A stretch of DNA of 64,000 nucleotides from an uncultured Aquimarina sp. (GCA_947502885.1 CANNBP010000003.1:124001-188000), one strand, 5' to 3'. Positions 45,644-54,117 are shown, counted from the first letter of the stretch. The notes: generated by a model from the sequence alone, not told the origin. Program-made: numbers and translations.

Positions 45644-45774
45644 AATAAAAAAGAGTGCTCTCGCACTCTTTCTCTTCACACAAATCATCTTAATTTAGGG
45701 CTTATTCTAAAATTAAAACTCACTTTTTTATAAAAACTTTCATTTTGGGGGAAATGAAAACTCAAATCATTAAC
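45644..45774 (-). ncRNA. Small RNA family, copy B
   Basis: Promoter on the minus strand: TTTG (CAAA at 45808-45811), exactly 19 bp, TATCTTTA (45781-45788). The apical hairpin is at 45738-45759 (TTTCATTT/AAATGAAA, loop CCCCCA), and the stem can be extended by U-G pairs only in the minus-strand transcript. The core and the terminator AAAGAGTGC-TCTC-GCACTCTTT (45650-45671) follow, ending in a T run. No open frame with a conserved start runs through the family. Confidence 0.75.
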
Positions 45775-45912
45775 ACACTGTAAAGATACAATTAATTTTG
45801 TATTCTCCAAATAAAAATTGAATTTAATCCTAATTATTGTACATTTTAACAGATTTAAATGATTCCTAAATACATAATGTAGGTTTTAACTTACAATTTA
45901 TATATTATAGAA

Positions 45913-46045
45913 AATAAAAAAGAGTGCTCTCGCACTCTTTCTCTTCACACAAATCATCTTAATTTAAGGGCTTACTCTAAAATTAAAACTCTCTTCTTTA
46001 TAAAAACTTTCATCTTGGGGGAAATGAAAGATTTAAATCAATTTT
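45913..46045 (-). ncRNA. Small RNA family, copy C
   Basis: Promoter: TTG (CAAG at 46079-46082), 19 bp, TATCTTTA (46052-46059). The hairpin CTTTCATTT/AAGATGAAAG has a U-G pair in the minus-strand RNA where the plus-strand version would be a C-A mismatch, loop of five C plus A. Terminator at 45919-45940, identical in sequence to that of copy B. The core differs by a few bases (ACTCTCTTCTT for ACTCACTTTTT on the plus strand), and the region between hairpin and promoter is largely different. Confidence 0.75.
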
Positions 46046-46197
46046 ACTTTGTAAAGATAGTAATAATTTTTGAACACACAAGGAAAAAATGTTTTTTATC
46101 TACTTAAACTGCATTTAAACTTTTATATCTATTTGCAAAATCATGTTTTTGTAGTCTTTTTCCTTCTTTTTGTTGTGTTCAATTAAAAATTGTATAA

Positions 46198-46329
46198 AAT
46201 AAAAAAGAGTGCTCTCGCACTCTTTCTCTTCACACAAATCATCTTAATTTAAGGGCTTACTCTAAAATTAAAACTCACTTTTTATAAAAACTTTCACTTT
46301 GGGGGAAATGAAAACTTAAAATCATTAAC
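46198..46329 (-). ncRNA. Small RNA family, copy D
   Basis: Promoter: TTTG (CAAA at 46363-46366), 19 bp, TATCTTTA (46336-46343). Hairpin TTTCATTT/AAAGTGAAA with a U-G pair that again favours the minus-strand RNA, loop CCCCCA. Terminator at 46204-46225. The 5' end (after the promoter, ACAGTGTGTTAATGATT) is nearly the same as in copy B, so B and D are the closest pair. Confidence 0.75.
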
Positions 46330-46549
46330 ACACTGTAAAGATACGACTAATTCTGTATTTTCCAAATAAAAATTACTTTTTATCGAAATAAAACGCAAAT
46401 AAACTTAATACCCAACATTTATTCCTACATTTTCCTACATATTTGTTAGAAAATATAATTTATTAAATCTATTAAACCTTTTTTATGTACATTAGTCTTA
46501 TATGTAAAATATAGTCGTTCTATCACAAACTGTTAAACTAATTTAACTA

Positions 46550-47098
46550 TTGAATACACAAGAAGAACAAGATTTACTTAAAGCTTTACAATCTGATAAT
46601 GAAATTAATACAGCTTTTTCAAAACTGGTTAAATTGTATCAGGAAAGACTTTATTGGCATATAAGAAACATGGTGAAAAACCATGATGATACTGATGATA
46701 TACTTCAGAATGTATTTGTCAAAGTATATAAAAACATCTCTAAATTTAAAGGTGAAAGCAAACTATATTCTTGGTTGTATCGAATTGCGACAAATGAATC
46801 CATTACATTTTTAAACCAAAAAGCAAAGAAACAAAAGATCAATAATGAAGAGTTATCTCAATATCTTATTCAAAACCTAGAAGCTGATGTATATTTTGAA
46901 GGAGATGAGATACAATTAAAATTACAAAAAGCAATTGCAACTTTACCACAAAAACAACAACAGGTATTTAATATGAAGTATTTTCAAGAATTAAAATATA
47001 GAGAAATATCTGAAATACTAGAAACCAGTGAAGGTGCATTAAAAGCTTCGTATCATTTGGCTTCAAAAAAAATTGAAGAATATTTAAAAACAAATTAA
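46550..47098 (+). CDS. ECF sigma factor
   Basis: A 182-residue extracytoplasmic-function sigma factor. Sigma-2 includes DDTDDILQNVFVKVYKNISKF and KLYSWLYRIATNESITFL; sigma-4 includes IATLPQKQQQVFNMKYFQELKYREISEIL and SEGALKASYHLASKKIEEYL. The start is TTG at 46550; no ATG is present before the fold. It heads a three-gene operon with a membrane partner and an exported CpxP-like protein, an arrangement common in flavobacteria. The regulon is not visible here. Confidence 0.92.
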   Translation: MNTQEEQDLLKALQSDNEINTAFSKLVKLYQERLYWHIRNMVKNHDDTDDILQNVFVKVYKNISKFKGESKLYSWLYRIATNESITFLNQKAKKQKINNEELSQYLIQNLEADVYFEGDEIQLKLQKAIATLPQKQQQVFNMKYFQELKYREISEILETSEGALKASYHLASKKIEEYLKTN

Positions 47099-47129
47099 AC
47101 CATTCTATAATTTCAATGTCCAAGTAGTA

Positions 47130-47672
47130 GTGAAAAATGAAGATTTAAATAAACAAAAGAGCGGTTTTAAAGTTCCGAGTGATTATTTTGAAAATTTTGA
47201 GAAAAAATTGTTCAATGATGTCACTCAAGACGATACTCAAAACAATATTTTAGGCTCTAAAACAAATACCGGTTTTAAAATCCCAGAGGATTACTTTAAA
47301 ACCTTAGAGACTTCTATATCTCAAAAAGTTGAAAATAATCAATCAAAAGGGAAACTAGTTTCTTTGGTATCCAGAAAAAGAGTTCTTTTTATCTCTGGCA
47401 TTGCGGCTATGATTGCAATCATATTTTCAATTTCTATTCATCAAAAATCTAAAATTGATTTTAATGATATTCTAATTTCTGATATTGATTTGTTTCTTGA
47501 AGATGAAGATATTGATTTAAGTAGTTCGGAAATTGCATTGTTATTTGAAGATGACGATAGTTATACTGATGCCTTTGAACAAGAATTAATAGATGATGAA
47601 ACCATATATGATTATTTATCTGAAGAAGATTTAACAGATGATGTTATATTTGTAAAACAAAATAATAAATGA
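47130..47672 (+). CDS. Membrane partner of the ECF sigma factor, probable anti-sigma-like protein
   Basis: A 180-residue protein from a GTG start at 47130. The cytosolic part contains two similar segments, GFKVPSDYFENFEKKLFND (about 12-30) and GFKIPEDYFKTLETSISQK (about 49-67), which look like an internal duplication and probably bind the sigma factor. One membrane helix follows (RVLFISGIAAMIAIIFSISI, about 87-106), then an acidic outside tail (IDLFLEDEDIDLSSSEIALLFEDDDS). It has no zinc-binding HxxxCxxC motif, so it is not a ZAS anti-sigma. It overlaps the next gene by 4 nt. Confidence 0.75.
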   Translation: MKNEDLNKQKSGFKVPSDYFENFEKKLFNDVTQDDTQNNILGSKTNTGFKIPEDYFKTLETSISQKVENNQSKGKLVSLVSRKRVLFISGIAAMIAIIFSISIHQKSKIDFNDILISDIDLFLEDEDIDLSSSEIALLFEDDDSYTDAFEQELIDDETIYDYLSEEDLTDDVIFVKQNNK

Positions 47673-48115
47673 AACAGTTAGGAATACTTACTTGCTTTAT
47701 ATTATTCTCTATAGGACTTTTTGCTCAGCATGGTCCCAGAGAAAGAATTAGAGCTTTTAAAATAGCATACATTACAGAAAAACTTGATCTATCGAGTAAA
47801 GAAGCTCAAGAATTCTGGCCAATATATAATAGCTTAGATCGAAAGCTAGAAGAGTTTAAAAGAAAAGAAAGAAAGTTAATTCGAGCCATTAAAGAGGTTA
47901 TGGATAATCCAAACGGGTTAAGTGACCAACAGGCTGGAAATTTTATTGAAGATCATATCAAAATAAAAGAAGATAAGGCACAAGCACAAAAAGAATTAGT
48001 TCTTAAACTAAAAAGCGTGCTTCCTAACAAAAAAATTCTAAAATTGATTAAAGCAGAAGCCGATTTTAAAAAACGCATGCTTGATAGAATGAGAGAAAGG
48101 CGAAAACGCCATTAA
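47669..48115 (+). CDS. Exported CpxP/Spy-like sensor or chaperone protein
   Basis: A 148-residue protein with signal peptide (GILTCFILFSIGLFAQ) and an all-helical, highly charged mature part (ITEKLDLSSKEAQEFWPIYNSLDRKLEEFKRKERKL) like CpxP/Spy/CnrX. The LDLSSKEAQEFWPIYN motif is typical of flavobacterial members that accompany ECF sigma genes. It probably senses envelope stress and signals to the membrane partner encoded upstream, whose stop codon overlaps its ATG. Confidence 0.8.
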   Translation: MKQLGILTCFILFSIGLFAQHGPRERIRAFKIAYITEKLDLSSKEAQEFWPIYNSLDRKLEEFKRKERKLIRAIKEVMDNPNGLSDQQAGNFIEDHIKIKEDKAQAQKELVLKLKSVLPNKKILKLIKAEADFKKRMLDRMRERRKRH

Positions 48116-48159
48116 TAAGAAATATTTCGTAACAAAAATATATAATATGCCTTTGCTAT

Positions 48160-49233
48160 TTATTTAAAAGTAACTCTAGCTATCCTTTTATTACCGGCCG
48201 CAATAGCAATGCTATCATTGATAAACCTTAGGGTATAAAACTTTTCTTTGCTAATTTCTTTCCAGGTTACTCCAAAATCATTAGATATGGCTATTCCTGT
48301 AAACCCTGCAGCTATAATCTGTCTACCTTTACTTCCTGGAATATATTGTACACAGCCTTTGTATCCAGGTTCTTTCATATCTGCAATTAATTGCCAAGTT
48401 TTACCTCCGTCACTTGTCATTGCTTTATTTGATCTATTCTCCTTTGGACTAAGGTAATCTCCACCAAAAATAATTCCATCATTTTCAGTATTGAAGTCCA
48501 CAGAATATATACCTGTAGTCTCTTTACCTTCGACTATAGGCGTAGTAAAAACCTGCCATGTTATTCCTTTATCAGGAGAATAAAAGACTCTTGTTTTTGC
48601 TCCACCAGATACTACCCATGTTCTATCTCCTACTATGGCAATATTTCCATTACTTGCTGCAAATGCAGCTTCTCCATCAAAAGTCTTAGGTAAATCATCA
48701 CAAGATACTTTGCTCCATGTATCCCCTTCATCTCTTGTTATTAATATAGACAAGCAACCATCAGTAGGGTCACCCATTGCAATACCTTCTTTAGTATTCC
48801 AAAATGCTATAGAGTTATAGAATGCCTTCTCGTGATTCTCTGTATATACTATTTTTTCACGTTTACTATCTATATCTATTTTTCGAAGTCTTGCGGGAGA
48901 TGCCACTCCCAAACTAAAAAAAGACTTGTCAGTAAAAGCAACCGCACGCTGCTCTGTTACCCAGTTTTTTCTTTTATCTATAGTATCTGTTTTTAAAAAA
49001 TCAACCATAGAATTGCTATTCGTTGATAAATCTATAAAACCATACCCCCTATTGAATCCATAACCTATTAAAGAGTCATTATAAATATCTATTGCCCTTA
49101 TATGTATCGAATCTTGCAATAGAACTTCAACTTCAACTTTAGAAAAATCTCTAGTATTTTCCTTAACTTCTTTCCTTTTGGTTGTACAACATGCTAATAA
49201 AAAAGTAGCTAATACAATGGTTATCGACCTCAT
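48160..49233 (-). CDS. Lipoprotein with Asp-box/BNR beta-propeller (YCF48-like)
   Basis: A 357-residue outer-facing lipoprotein (signal ATFLLACC, lipobox Cys at about 15 or 16). The rest is one propeller with Asp-box turns such as RDEGDTWSKV, SPDKGITWQVF, TSDGGKTWQLI and SNDFGVTWKEI, plus IAAGFTGIAISND. This is the YCF48/Hcf136-like type, often labelled oxidoreductase without proof. It diverges from the methyltransferase gene. Confidence 0.85.
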   Translation of the reverse strand: MRSITIVLATFLLACCTTKRKEVKENTRDFSKVEVEVLLQDSIHIRAIDIYNDSLIGYGFNRGYGFIDLSTNSNSMVDFLKTDTIDKRKNWVTEQRAVAFTDKSFFSLGVASPARLRKIDIDSKREKIVYTENHEKAFYNSIAFWNTKEGIAMGDPTDGCLSILITRDEGDTWSKVSCDDLPKTFDGEAAFAASNGNIAIVGDRTWVVSGGAKTRVFYSPDKGITWQVFTTPIVEGKETTGIYSVDFNTENDGIIFGGDYLSPKENRSNKAMTSDGGKTWQLIADMKEPGYKGCVQYIPGSKGRQIIAAGFTGIAISNDFGVTWKEISKEKFYTLRFINDSIAIAAGNKRIARVTFK

Positions 49234-49249
49234 AGTTATTTATTATACC

Positions 49250-49257
49250 CAAATATA
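49250..49257 (-). promoter_or_regulatory. Candidate -7 element for the propeller lipoprotein gene
   Basis: TATATTTG on the minus strand, about 16 nt upstream of the ATG at 49233. It sits back to back with the element at 49280-49287. Confidence 0.4.
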
Positions 49258-49279
49258 ACAGTATTTGATTACAAAGATA

Positions 49280-49287
49280 TACCTTTG
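49280..49287 (+). promoter_or_regulatory. Candidate -7 element for the RsmB-like gene
   Basis: TACCTTTG on the plus strand, about 20 nt before the ATG at 49308. The two divergent elements are only 22 bp apart, so transcription in the two directions may interfere. Confidence 0.4.
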
Positions 49288-49307
49288 CAAACCAAAAAAA
49301 TAAAACC

Positions 49308-50516
49308 ATGCGTTTACATAGAAATCTTGTCTTTGCTGTTATAGATGGATTACATCAAATTTTTAATGAAGGAGCATATGCAGATAAAGTCGTACAAAAA
49401 CTTTTAAAACGTGACAAAAGATGGGGAGCTCGTGATCGTGGGTTTGTTGCAGAAACTGTTTATGAAATCGTACGATGGAAACGCCTATATGCAGAAATAG
49501 CCGAAGTAAAAGAGCCTTTTTCTAGAGAAAACCTTTGGAGAATATTTGCTGTTTGGGCTACTTTAAGGGGAATTACTTTACCAGATTGGAAACAAATAGT
49601 CCCTACTCCTACTCGCCGTATTAAGGGTCGTTTTGATGAATTGAGCCAAATAAGAAAGTTTCGAGAATCAATCCCAGATTGGATTGATGAATTAGGGGAG
49701 AAAGAACTTGGTAAATTATGGGACAAAGAAATTAGCACTTTAAATGAGCAAGCTCCTGTTGTACTGCGTGCTAACACTTTAAAAACTACGAGAGACAAAT
49801 TAAGAAGTATTCTTGAAGATGAAAATATAGATACCGAATTTATAAAAGGTTACCCAGATGCCTTAAAGCTTATCGAAAGAACAAATGTCTTTAGTACTGA
49901 TGCGTTTAAAAATGGATTATTCGAAGTACAAGACGCTTCTTCTCAATTAGTAGCGCAATTGTTAGATGTTCAACCAGGGCAACGAGTAGTAGATACCTGT
50001 GCTGGTGCAGGAGGTAAAAGCCTTCATTTAGCTGCTTTAATGCAAAATAAAGGGCAAATTATCGCAATGGATATCTATGCCAATAAACTTAAAGAGTTAA
50101 AAAGAAGAGCGCGAAGAGATGGTGCTCATAATGTAGAAACTCGAGTTATAGAAAGTACCAAAGATATTAAGAAATTATATGGTAAGGCAGATCGAGTTCT
50201 TATTGATGCACCTTGTAGTGGTTTGGGGGTATTAAGAAGAAATCCAGATGCCAAATGGAAATTACAACCAGAGTTTCTGGATAACATCAGAAATACGCAA
50301 GCAGAAATACTTCAAAATTATGCCAAAATGGTTAAGCCCGAAGGCAAACTGGTATATGCTACATGCTCAATTTTACCTTCAGAAAATCAAGATCAAGTAA
50401 AGAGCTTTTTATCCACAGAAATTGGGCAAAACTTTACTTTTGTTAAGGATAAAAAAGTATTATCTCATCAATCTGGTTATGATGGATTTTATATGGCATT
50501 ATTAGATAGAAAATAA
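49308..50516 (+). CDS. RsmB-like RNA (cytosine-C5) methyltransferase
   Basis: SAM-dependent enzyme of the Fmu/NOL1/NSUN family acting on rRNA or tRNA. The 402-residue protein has an N-terminal NusB-like helical part (ARDRGFVAETVYEIVRWKR), the SAM site VVDTCAGAGGKSLHLAAL, DAPCSGLGVLRRNPDAKW with the first catalytic-pair Cys, and YATCSILPSENQDQV with the second. The C terminus HQSGYDGFYMALLDRK closes the family. RsmB methylates C967 of 16S rRNA in E. coli; the target here is assumed, not shown. Confidence 0.93.
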   Translation: MRLHRNLVFAVIDGLHQIFNEGAYADKVVQKLLKRDKRWGARDRGFVAETVYEIVRWKRLYAEIAEVKEPFSRENLWRIFAVWATLRGITLPDWKQIVPTPTRRIKGRFDELSQIRKFRESIPDWIDELGEKELGKLWDKEISTLNEQAPVVLRANTLKTTRDKLRSILEDENIDTEFIKGYPDALKLIERTNVFSTDAFKNGLFEVQDASSQLVAQLLDVQPGQRVVDTCAGAGGKSLHLAALMQNKGQIIAMDIYANKLKELKRRARRDGAHNVETRVIESTKDIKKLYGKADRVLIDAPCSGLGVLRRNPDAKWKLQPEFLDNIRNTQAEILQNYAKMVKPEGKLVYATCSILPSENQDQVKSFLSTEIGQNFTFVKDKKVLSHQSGYDGFYMALLDRK

Positions 50517-50567
50517 AATAATTCTAAACTCTTTTATATAGTACACTAATTGGTATTGACTATACCA

Positions 50568-50945
50568 TTAATACATTGTATTTGGATTTGCAGATTTTTG
50601 AGGTATTTGTTGGATTGCATCCCAATGCTCGCATATTTTTCCTTTTTCATCGAATCGAAAAAAATCCATCGTAACATATTGGTCATTACCTGGCCAAGTT
50701 TGATGCGTATGTAATGCCACTAAGTTTCCTTCTGCAATACACCTAACAAATGTTATAGATTTATTTGGGTATTCTTTTTGCATTCTTTCGAAGTAATCAA
50801 TAAAACCCTGAGTCCCATTTGCAACATCAGGATTATGCTGTATATATTCTTTTCCCACAAATAATTTAACAGCCTTTTTAGGCTCTCCTTCATAAGCCAT
50901 TTTATAAAAGGCTATTGCATTTTCTTTATTTTTTGATAATTCCAT
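50568..50945 (-). CDS. SnoaL-like/NTF2-fold protein
   Basis: A 125-residue alpha+beta cone protein: NKENAIAFYKMAYEGEPKKAVKLFVGKEYIQHNPDVANGTQGFIDYF, then FVRCIAEGNLVALHTHQTW and YVTMDFFRFDEKGKICEHWDAIQQIP. This is the SnoaL-like polyketide cyclase/ester cyclase group, often found alone as putative cyclase or isomerase; no substrate can be assigned. Monocistronic. Confidence 0.9.
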   Translation of the reverse strand: MELSKNKENAIAFYKMAYEGEPKKAVKLFVGKEYIQHNPDVANGTQGFIDYFERMQKEYPNKSITFVRCIAEGNLVALHTHQTWPGNDQYVTMDFFRFDEKGKICEHWDAIQQIPQKSANPNTMY

Positions 50946-51163
50946 TTCAATTGAATTTTAAGTAAGTCTTTATAAACTTAAAGATATCATGCCTCATATA
51001 TTTCTGTTAAAATAGAAGTCATCCATGATCATACAAAGTTTCATCAAAAGCTTGTATTTGCCTTTACTAAGAGTTTTTTTCAAAAGTAACAAACTTTATA
51101 CTTTGTAATTCTATTATTCAAAAAATGAGTATATTAGATATCAAACATATAACCAATTTTATT

Positions 51164-51382
51164 ATGAAAAAAATATTGTTAATTGTATTAGCACTTTTCT
51201 CCTTTACAGTCGCATGTGTTGACAAAAAAGCAGAAGAAGAGAAAAAGAAGGCTGCCGAATTAAACGAGCAAATTGAAACTATTGATCAAGAAATTAATCA
51301 AGCGGTTAATCAAGATTTAGAGTCTTTGGAAAAAGAAGCCAAAGAAATTGAAAACACTTTAAATGAACTAGATAACCTGTAA
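51164..51382 (+). CDS. Small coiled-coil lipoprotein
   Basis: From the ATG at 51164 the protein has 72 residues: lipoprotein signal (ILLIVLALFSFTVACVDKK, lipobox Cys18) followed by a coiled coil of K, E, Q, N and L (EEEKKKAAELNEQIETIDQ, LESLEKEAKEIENTLNEL). An earlier in-frame start would place 13 residues before the signal and is rejected. It lies 10 nt ahead of the next exported coiled-coil gene and is probably cotranscribed. Confidence 0.75.
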   Translation: MKKILLIVLALFSFTVACVDKKAEEEKKKAAELNEQIETIDQEINQAVNQDLESLEKEAKEIENTLNELDNL

Positions 51383-51392
51383 AAAAATAGCT

Positions 51393-52094
51393 ATGAAACT
51401 TTCTAAATATTTTCTAATTATAATTTTAATAAGCTCTATAAGTATTGCTAATGCTCAAAAATCCAAAGAAGCAATACAAGAACACAAAGAAAAGGTCAAA
51501 GAGAAGAAAGAAGAAATGAAGGCTCATCGTAAAGAGATGAAAGAAAAAAGAGAGGACTTAAAAGCTCAAAAAAAGGACCTTAAAGAAGCCAAAAAAGAAT
51601 TAAAAGAAGGAAGAAAAGCCATCTTAGGAGAACATCAGGAAAAAATGAAAGGTATGAGTCCCGATGAAAAGAAAGCATACCTAGAAGCTAACCCCGAACT
51701 AAAAGAAAAACTTACAGCTTATAAAGAATCTACAAAAGAAAAAAGAAAAGAGTTGAAAGCCAAAAGAGTTGAATTTAAAAATGAAAAAGCCAATTTGGTT
51801 CAACAAAATATTGAAGGTAAAAAAGAGCGACTAGCATTTTTTGAATCACAAAGTAATCGTGGAACAGATAAAATTCAAAAAACTAAAGATCGATTAGCTG
51901 CACAAAAAGAATCCGGCGAAATTACCGAAGAGCAGTATAACGAAAAAATGGCTAAAGTTGCTAAAATTGAAGAAAGAGTTCAAAAATACCAAGGGAAAGT
52001 TAAAAAAGTACAAGGAGGTATAGAAAAAAGTGAAGAGAGACTCTTAAAATTGAATACTAAAAAAGAAGAAGAAAACGAGACTAAACAAGAATAG
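51393..52094 (+). CDS. Exported lysine/glutamate-rich coiled-coil protein
   Basis: A 233-residue protein with signal peptide (FLIIILISSISIANA) and a mature part that is almost entirely charged helix (KEKVKEKKEEMKAHRKEMKE and similar repeats, about 40 percent K plus E). A short segment (LRKLNTKKEEE-like end) breaks the pattern. A periplasmic spacer, surface or binding role is likely; I do not recognise a family. A terminator lies about 95 nt downstream. Confidence 0.7.
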   Translation: MKLSKYFLIIILISSISIANAQKSKEAIQEHKEKVKEKKEEMKAHRKEMKEKREDLKAQKKDLKEAKKELKEGRKAILGEHQEKMKGMSPDEKKAYLEANPELKEKLTAYKESTKEKRKELKAKRVEFKNEKANLVQQNIEGKKERLAFFESQSNRGTDKIQKTKDRLAAQKESGEITEEQYNEKMAKVAKIEERVQKYQGKVKKVQGGIEKSEERLLKLNTKKEEENETKQE

Positions 52095-52186
52095 TATTTA
52101 TTAGTAATTCAACATGAAACAGGTATACCTAAAAAAGTATGATAAAAACTTGTTTTAAAAAGCACTCTTCTACAAAACTATATAAA

Positions 52187-52218
52187 AACAAATCGCAGGT
52201 AAATCTGCGATTTGTTTG
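52187..52218 (+). terminator. Intrinsic terminator after the coiled-coil genes
   Basis: A perfect 12-bp stem (52187-52198 with 52205-52216) around GTAAAT, ending in a T-rich stretch. It marks the end of the core-like part; the accessory array begins about 100 bp further on. Confidence 0.75.
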
Positions 52219-52320
52219 TTATTAAAATTACCTTGAAGTAAAATATTTCTTTTCTAAAATTGATAAATTGCGTCACTTCTAAAATACTTTCATCATTTAA
52301 TAAACAATCAAAATTTCATA

Positions 52321-52379
52321 TAACGTTTAGTATCAGCAGTCGTTTTTGATGCTATTTATATTTTGTTGTGGATAGTTAG
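52321..52379. repeat. Palindrome-type spacer P1, left boundary of the cassette-like array
   Basis: Starts TAACGTTTAG and ends GTTGTGGATAGTTAGC, the same end motifs as the larger spacers further right. It is short (~60 bp) and carries the 3' end of the gene at 52376. Confidence 0.5.
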
Positions 52380-53056
52380 CCTTCTACGATTCTATTTTTT
52401 ATTATTTTATTCATTATTTCCGAATTACAATTTTCGTCAATACCCAAAAACTTCATTGATGTATTTAAATCATTTTTTGGAAAAATCTTTTTCTCATTAC
52501 TTAAACAACATCCCCAACCATAGTTCATTTTAACATTCCCTAAAACTTCTGCCTCAATATCGATCCCGTGAAAATATTCTGTTACTAAATCTTTTTTAAC
52601 ATATAAAAAAGAATTCTCAAATTCTGTATTTATTATTTTTTCAACTATAAGCGAACCATTTAACATCACAAATTTCTCAAAATCATTAGAGAAATAATCT
52701 GATTCAATATTTCCTGTTACAAATAGAGAACCGCCCGAATCTCTATAATTTTCTGACGTAAGGTTCACCCATTTTGATTTCACATTTCCGACAACAAGTA
52801 AATGATCAGAAAAATTGATCTCTTTTTCACTATTAATATCTCCAACAAATACTTTTATTTTTTGATCCTCAGATATTCCAAACCCATATTTTTCAAGATC
52901 AAAATAGTCTTGAACTTCTTTCATATATTGCTTTTTTGAAACATCATGAAATGCATTTGGAGTAAGTTCAATTTTTTCTATCAAAAAATCGTCACTAGTT
53001 TTATTAGTCTTTTCTTCAAGTTTTTGTTTTTTTCTGAATAAATTAAATAGCTTCAT
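52376..53056 (-). CDS. Unknown protein with beta-helix-like repeats
   Basis: A 226-residue cytosolic protein. A basic, Lys-rich start (FRKKQKLEEKTNK) leads to regularly spaced short strands: HLLVVGNVKSKW, GSLFVTGNIESDYF, NGSLIVEKIINTEF, SFLYVKKDLVTEYF, EAEVLGNVKMNYG. The G-N and S-L/V turns suggest a small right-handed beta-helix, as in polymer-forming (bactofilin-like) proteins. I cannot name the family. First gene of the array. Confidence 0.65.
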   Translation of the reverse strand: MKLFNLFRKKQKLEEKTNKTSDDFLIEKIELTPNAFHDVSKKQYMKEVQDYFDLEKYGFGISEDQKIKVFVGDINSEKEINFSDHLLVVGNVKSKWVNLTSENYRDSGGSLFVTGNIESDYFSNDFEKFVMLNGSLIVEKIINTEFENSFLYVKKDLVTEYFHGIDIEAEVLGNVKMNYGWGCCLSNEKKIFPKNDLNTSMKFLGIDENCNSEIMNKIIKNRIVEG

Positions 53057-53090
53057 CCAATTTTTGATTAGTTCAAATTGCTAATTATCT

Positions 53091-53256
53091 ACAACGTTTA
53101 ATATATGTATCATAATAAGTCAAAACGTTACCGAGTCATCGACTTATCTGCACAGATTTTATAACTTCTTTACCATAAAATCTGTGCACCATAGCAAATA
53201 TACAAGAACCTTTGAGTTATCACTTAACTGCTATGATCACATATATCGTTAGTAAC
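53091..53256. repeat. Large imperfect palindrome P2 (attC-like spacer)
   Basis: A 166-bp spacer. The left end ACAACGTTTAATATATGTATC pairs with the right end ATCACATATATCGTTAGT; a second inner stem is AAATCTGTGC with its reverse complement. It occupies almost the whole gap between two genes. P14 (63361-63534) is clearly homologous. Confidence 0.7.
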
Positions 53257-53266
53257 TTTTTTTTTT

Positions 53267-54094
53267 TCAATCAACAGATTTTCTAACAAGAACAACGATT
53301 TCATCTTTTAATTCAACTGTCAAATACCAATGCATATATTGTCCACTCTTTTGAGATGTTTTAAACTTTAAATATTTTGTATCAAATAGTATATCAGAAG
53401 TAAATGGTTGACCAAGCGTTTTTATCAACTCTTTTTCGGATTTTCCTAAGAACATTTTTTTAGAAACAATATCATCTAGCATACAATATCTTACTTTTTC
53501 ATCCTTATGCCATTCATCTAAATTAAATGTAGAATGTTGATTACAAAACGTTTTTAATCTAGTTCTTTGAAACCAAAAAATAGAGTTGTATCCAACAATT
53601 ATAACTACTATAGATATTATAATGGTTTTTAGCATAGTTATCTTAGAGGCATTCTCAATCAAATCATTTTTTCTAGAATTACCCAATACTTTTTTTATAA
53701 ATAATAAACTAGAAACTGTTACAATTATACAAGAAAGTAGTTGTATGATAAAATGAGGGAATCTAGCAGTATACCCAAAACTTAAGTCAACATATAAACT
53801 CTCGATTTTAAAAACAATGATTAATGTATACCAAGTAACAAATAAAATTAATGGTGACCATAGAATTATATTTCTTATAAATTTATTTTCTAAGTACCTT
53901 TTTCTAAAAAGAAGAAATATTATAGATGAAAAAATCAGAGACTTTATAAAATATCCAGGAATGGAATAAATGTAGACAGATATAGCACTTTTATATCCAA
54001 ATTTAAGAATTTTTAAAAATCCAAAAATTAATATTGCATTAGTGATGGTTCCTAAAAAAACTACAGATAAATAAAGCTTTAATATTTTACTCAT
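53267..54094 (-). CDS. Membrane protein of unknown function
   Basis: A 275-residue protein with about five helices (LYLSVVFLGTITNAILIFGFL, SLIFSSIIFLLF, NIILWSPLILFVTWYTLIIVF, FIIQLLSCIIVTVSSLLFI, IISIVVIIVGYNSIFW) and a C-terminal soluble part of about 80 residues with LGKSEKELIKTLGQPF, a motif reminiscent of SmpA/BamE-type domains. Function unknown. Confidence 0.7.
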   Translation of the reverse strand: MSKILKLYLSVVFLGTITNAILIFGFLKILKFGYKSAISVYIYSIPGYFIKSLIFSSIIFLLFRKRYLENKFIRNIILWSPLILFVTWYTLIIVFKIESLYVDLSFGYTARFPHFIIQLLSCIIVTVSSLLFIKKVLGNSRKNDLIENASKITMLKTIIISIVVIIVGYNSIFWFQRTRLKTFCNQHSTFNLDEWHKDEKVRYCMLDDIVSKKMFLGKSEKELIKTLGQPFTSDILFDTKYLKFKTSQKSGQYMHWYLTVELKDEIVVLVRKSVD

Positions 54095-54117
54095 ATTTTA
54101 ATTCTACGGTAATTATT

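Noticed and set aside
45644..45700. Short peptide starting ATGATTTGTGTGAAG inside the small RNA units
   Set aside because: The frame enters the terminator hairpin and is not kept in copy A, where the A-rich stretch before the hairpin differs in length and changes the downstream peptide.
45644..46366. CRISPR array in the repeat-rich stretch
   Set aside because: The repeated units are ~130 nt, unequally spaced, diverged from each other and carry promoter and terminator elements; there are no short identical repeats with uniform spacers and no cas genes.
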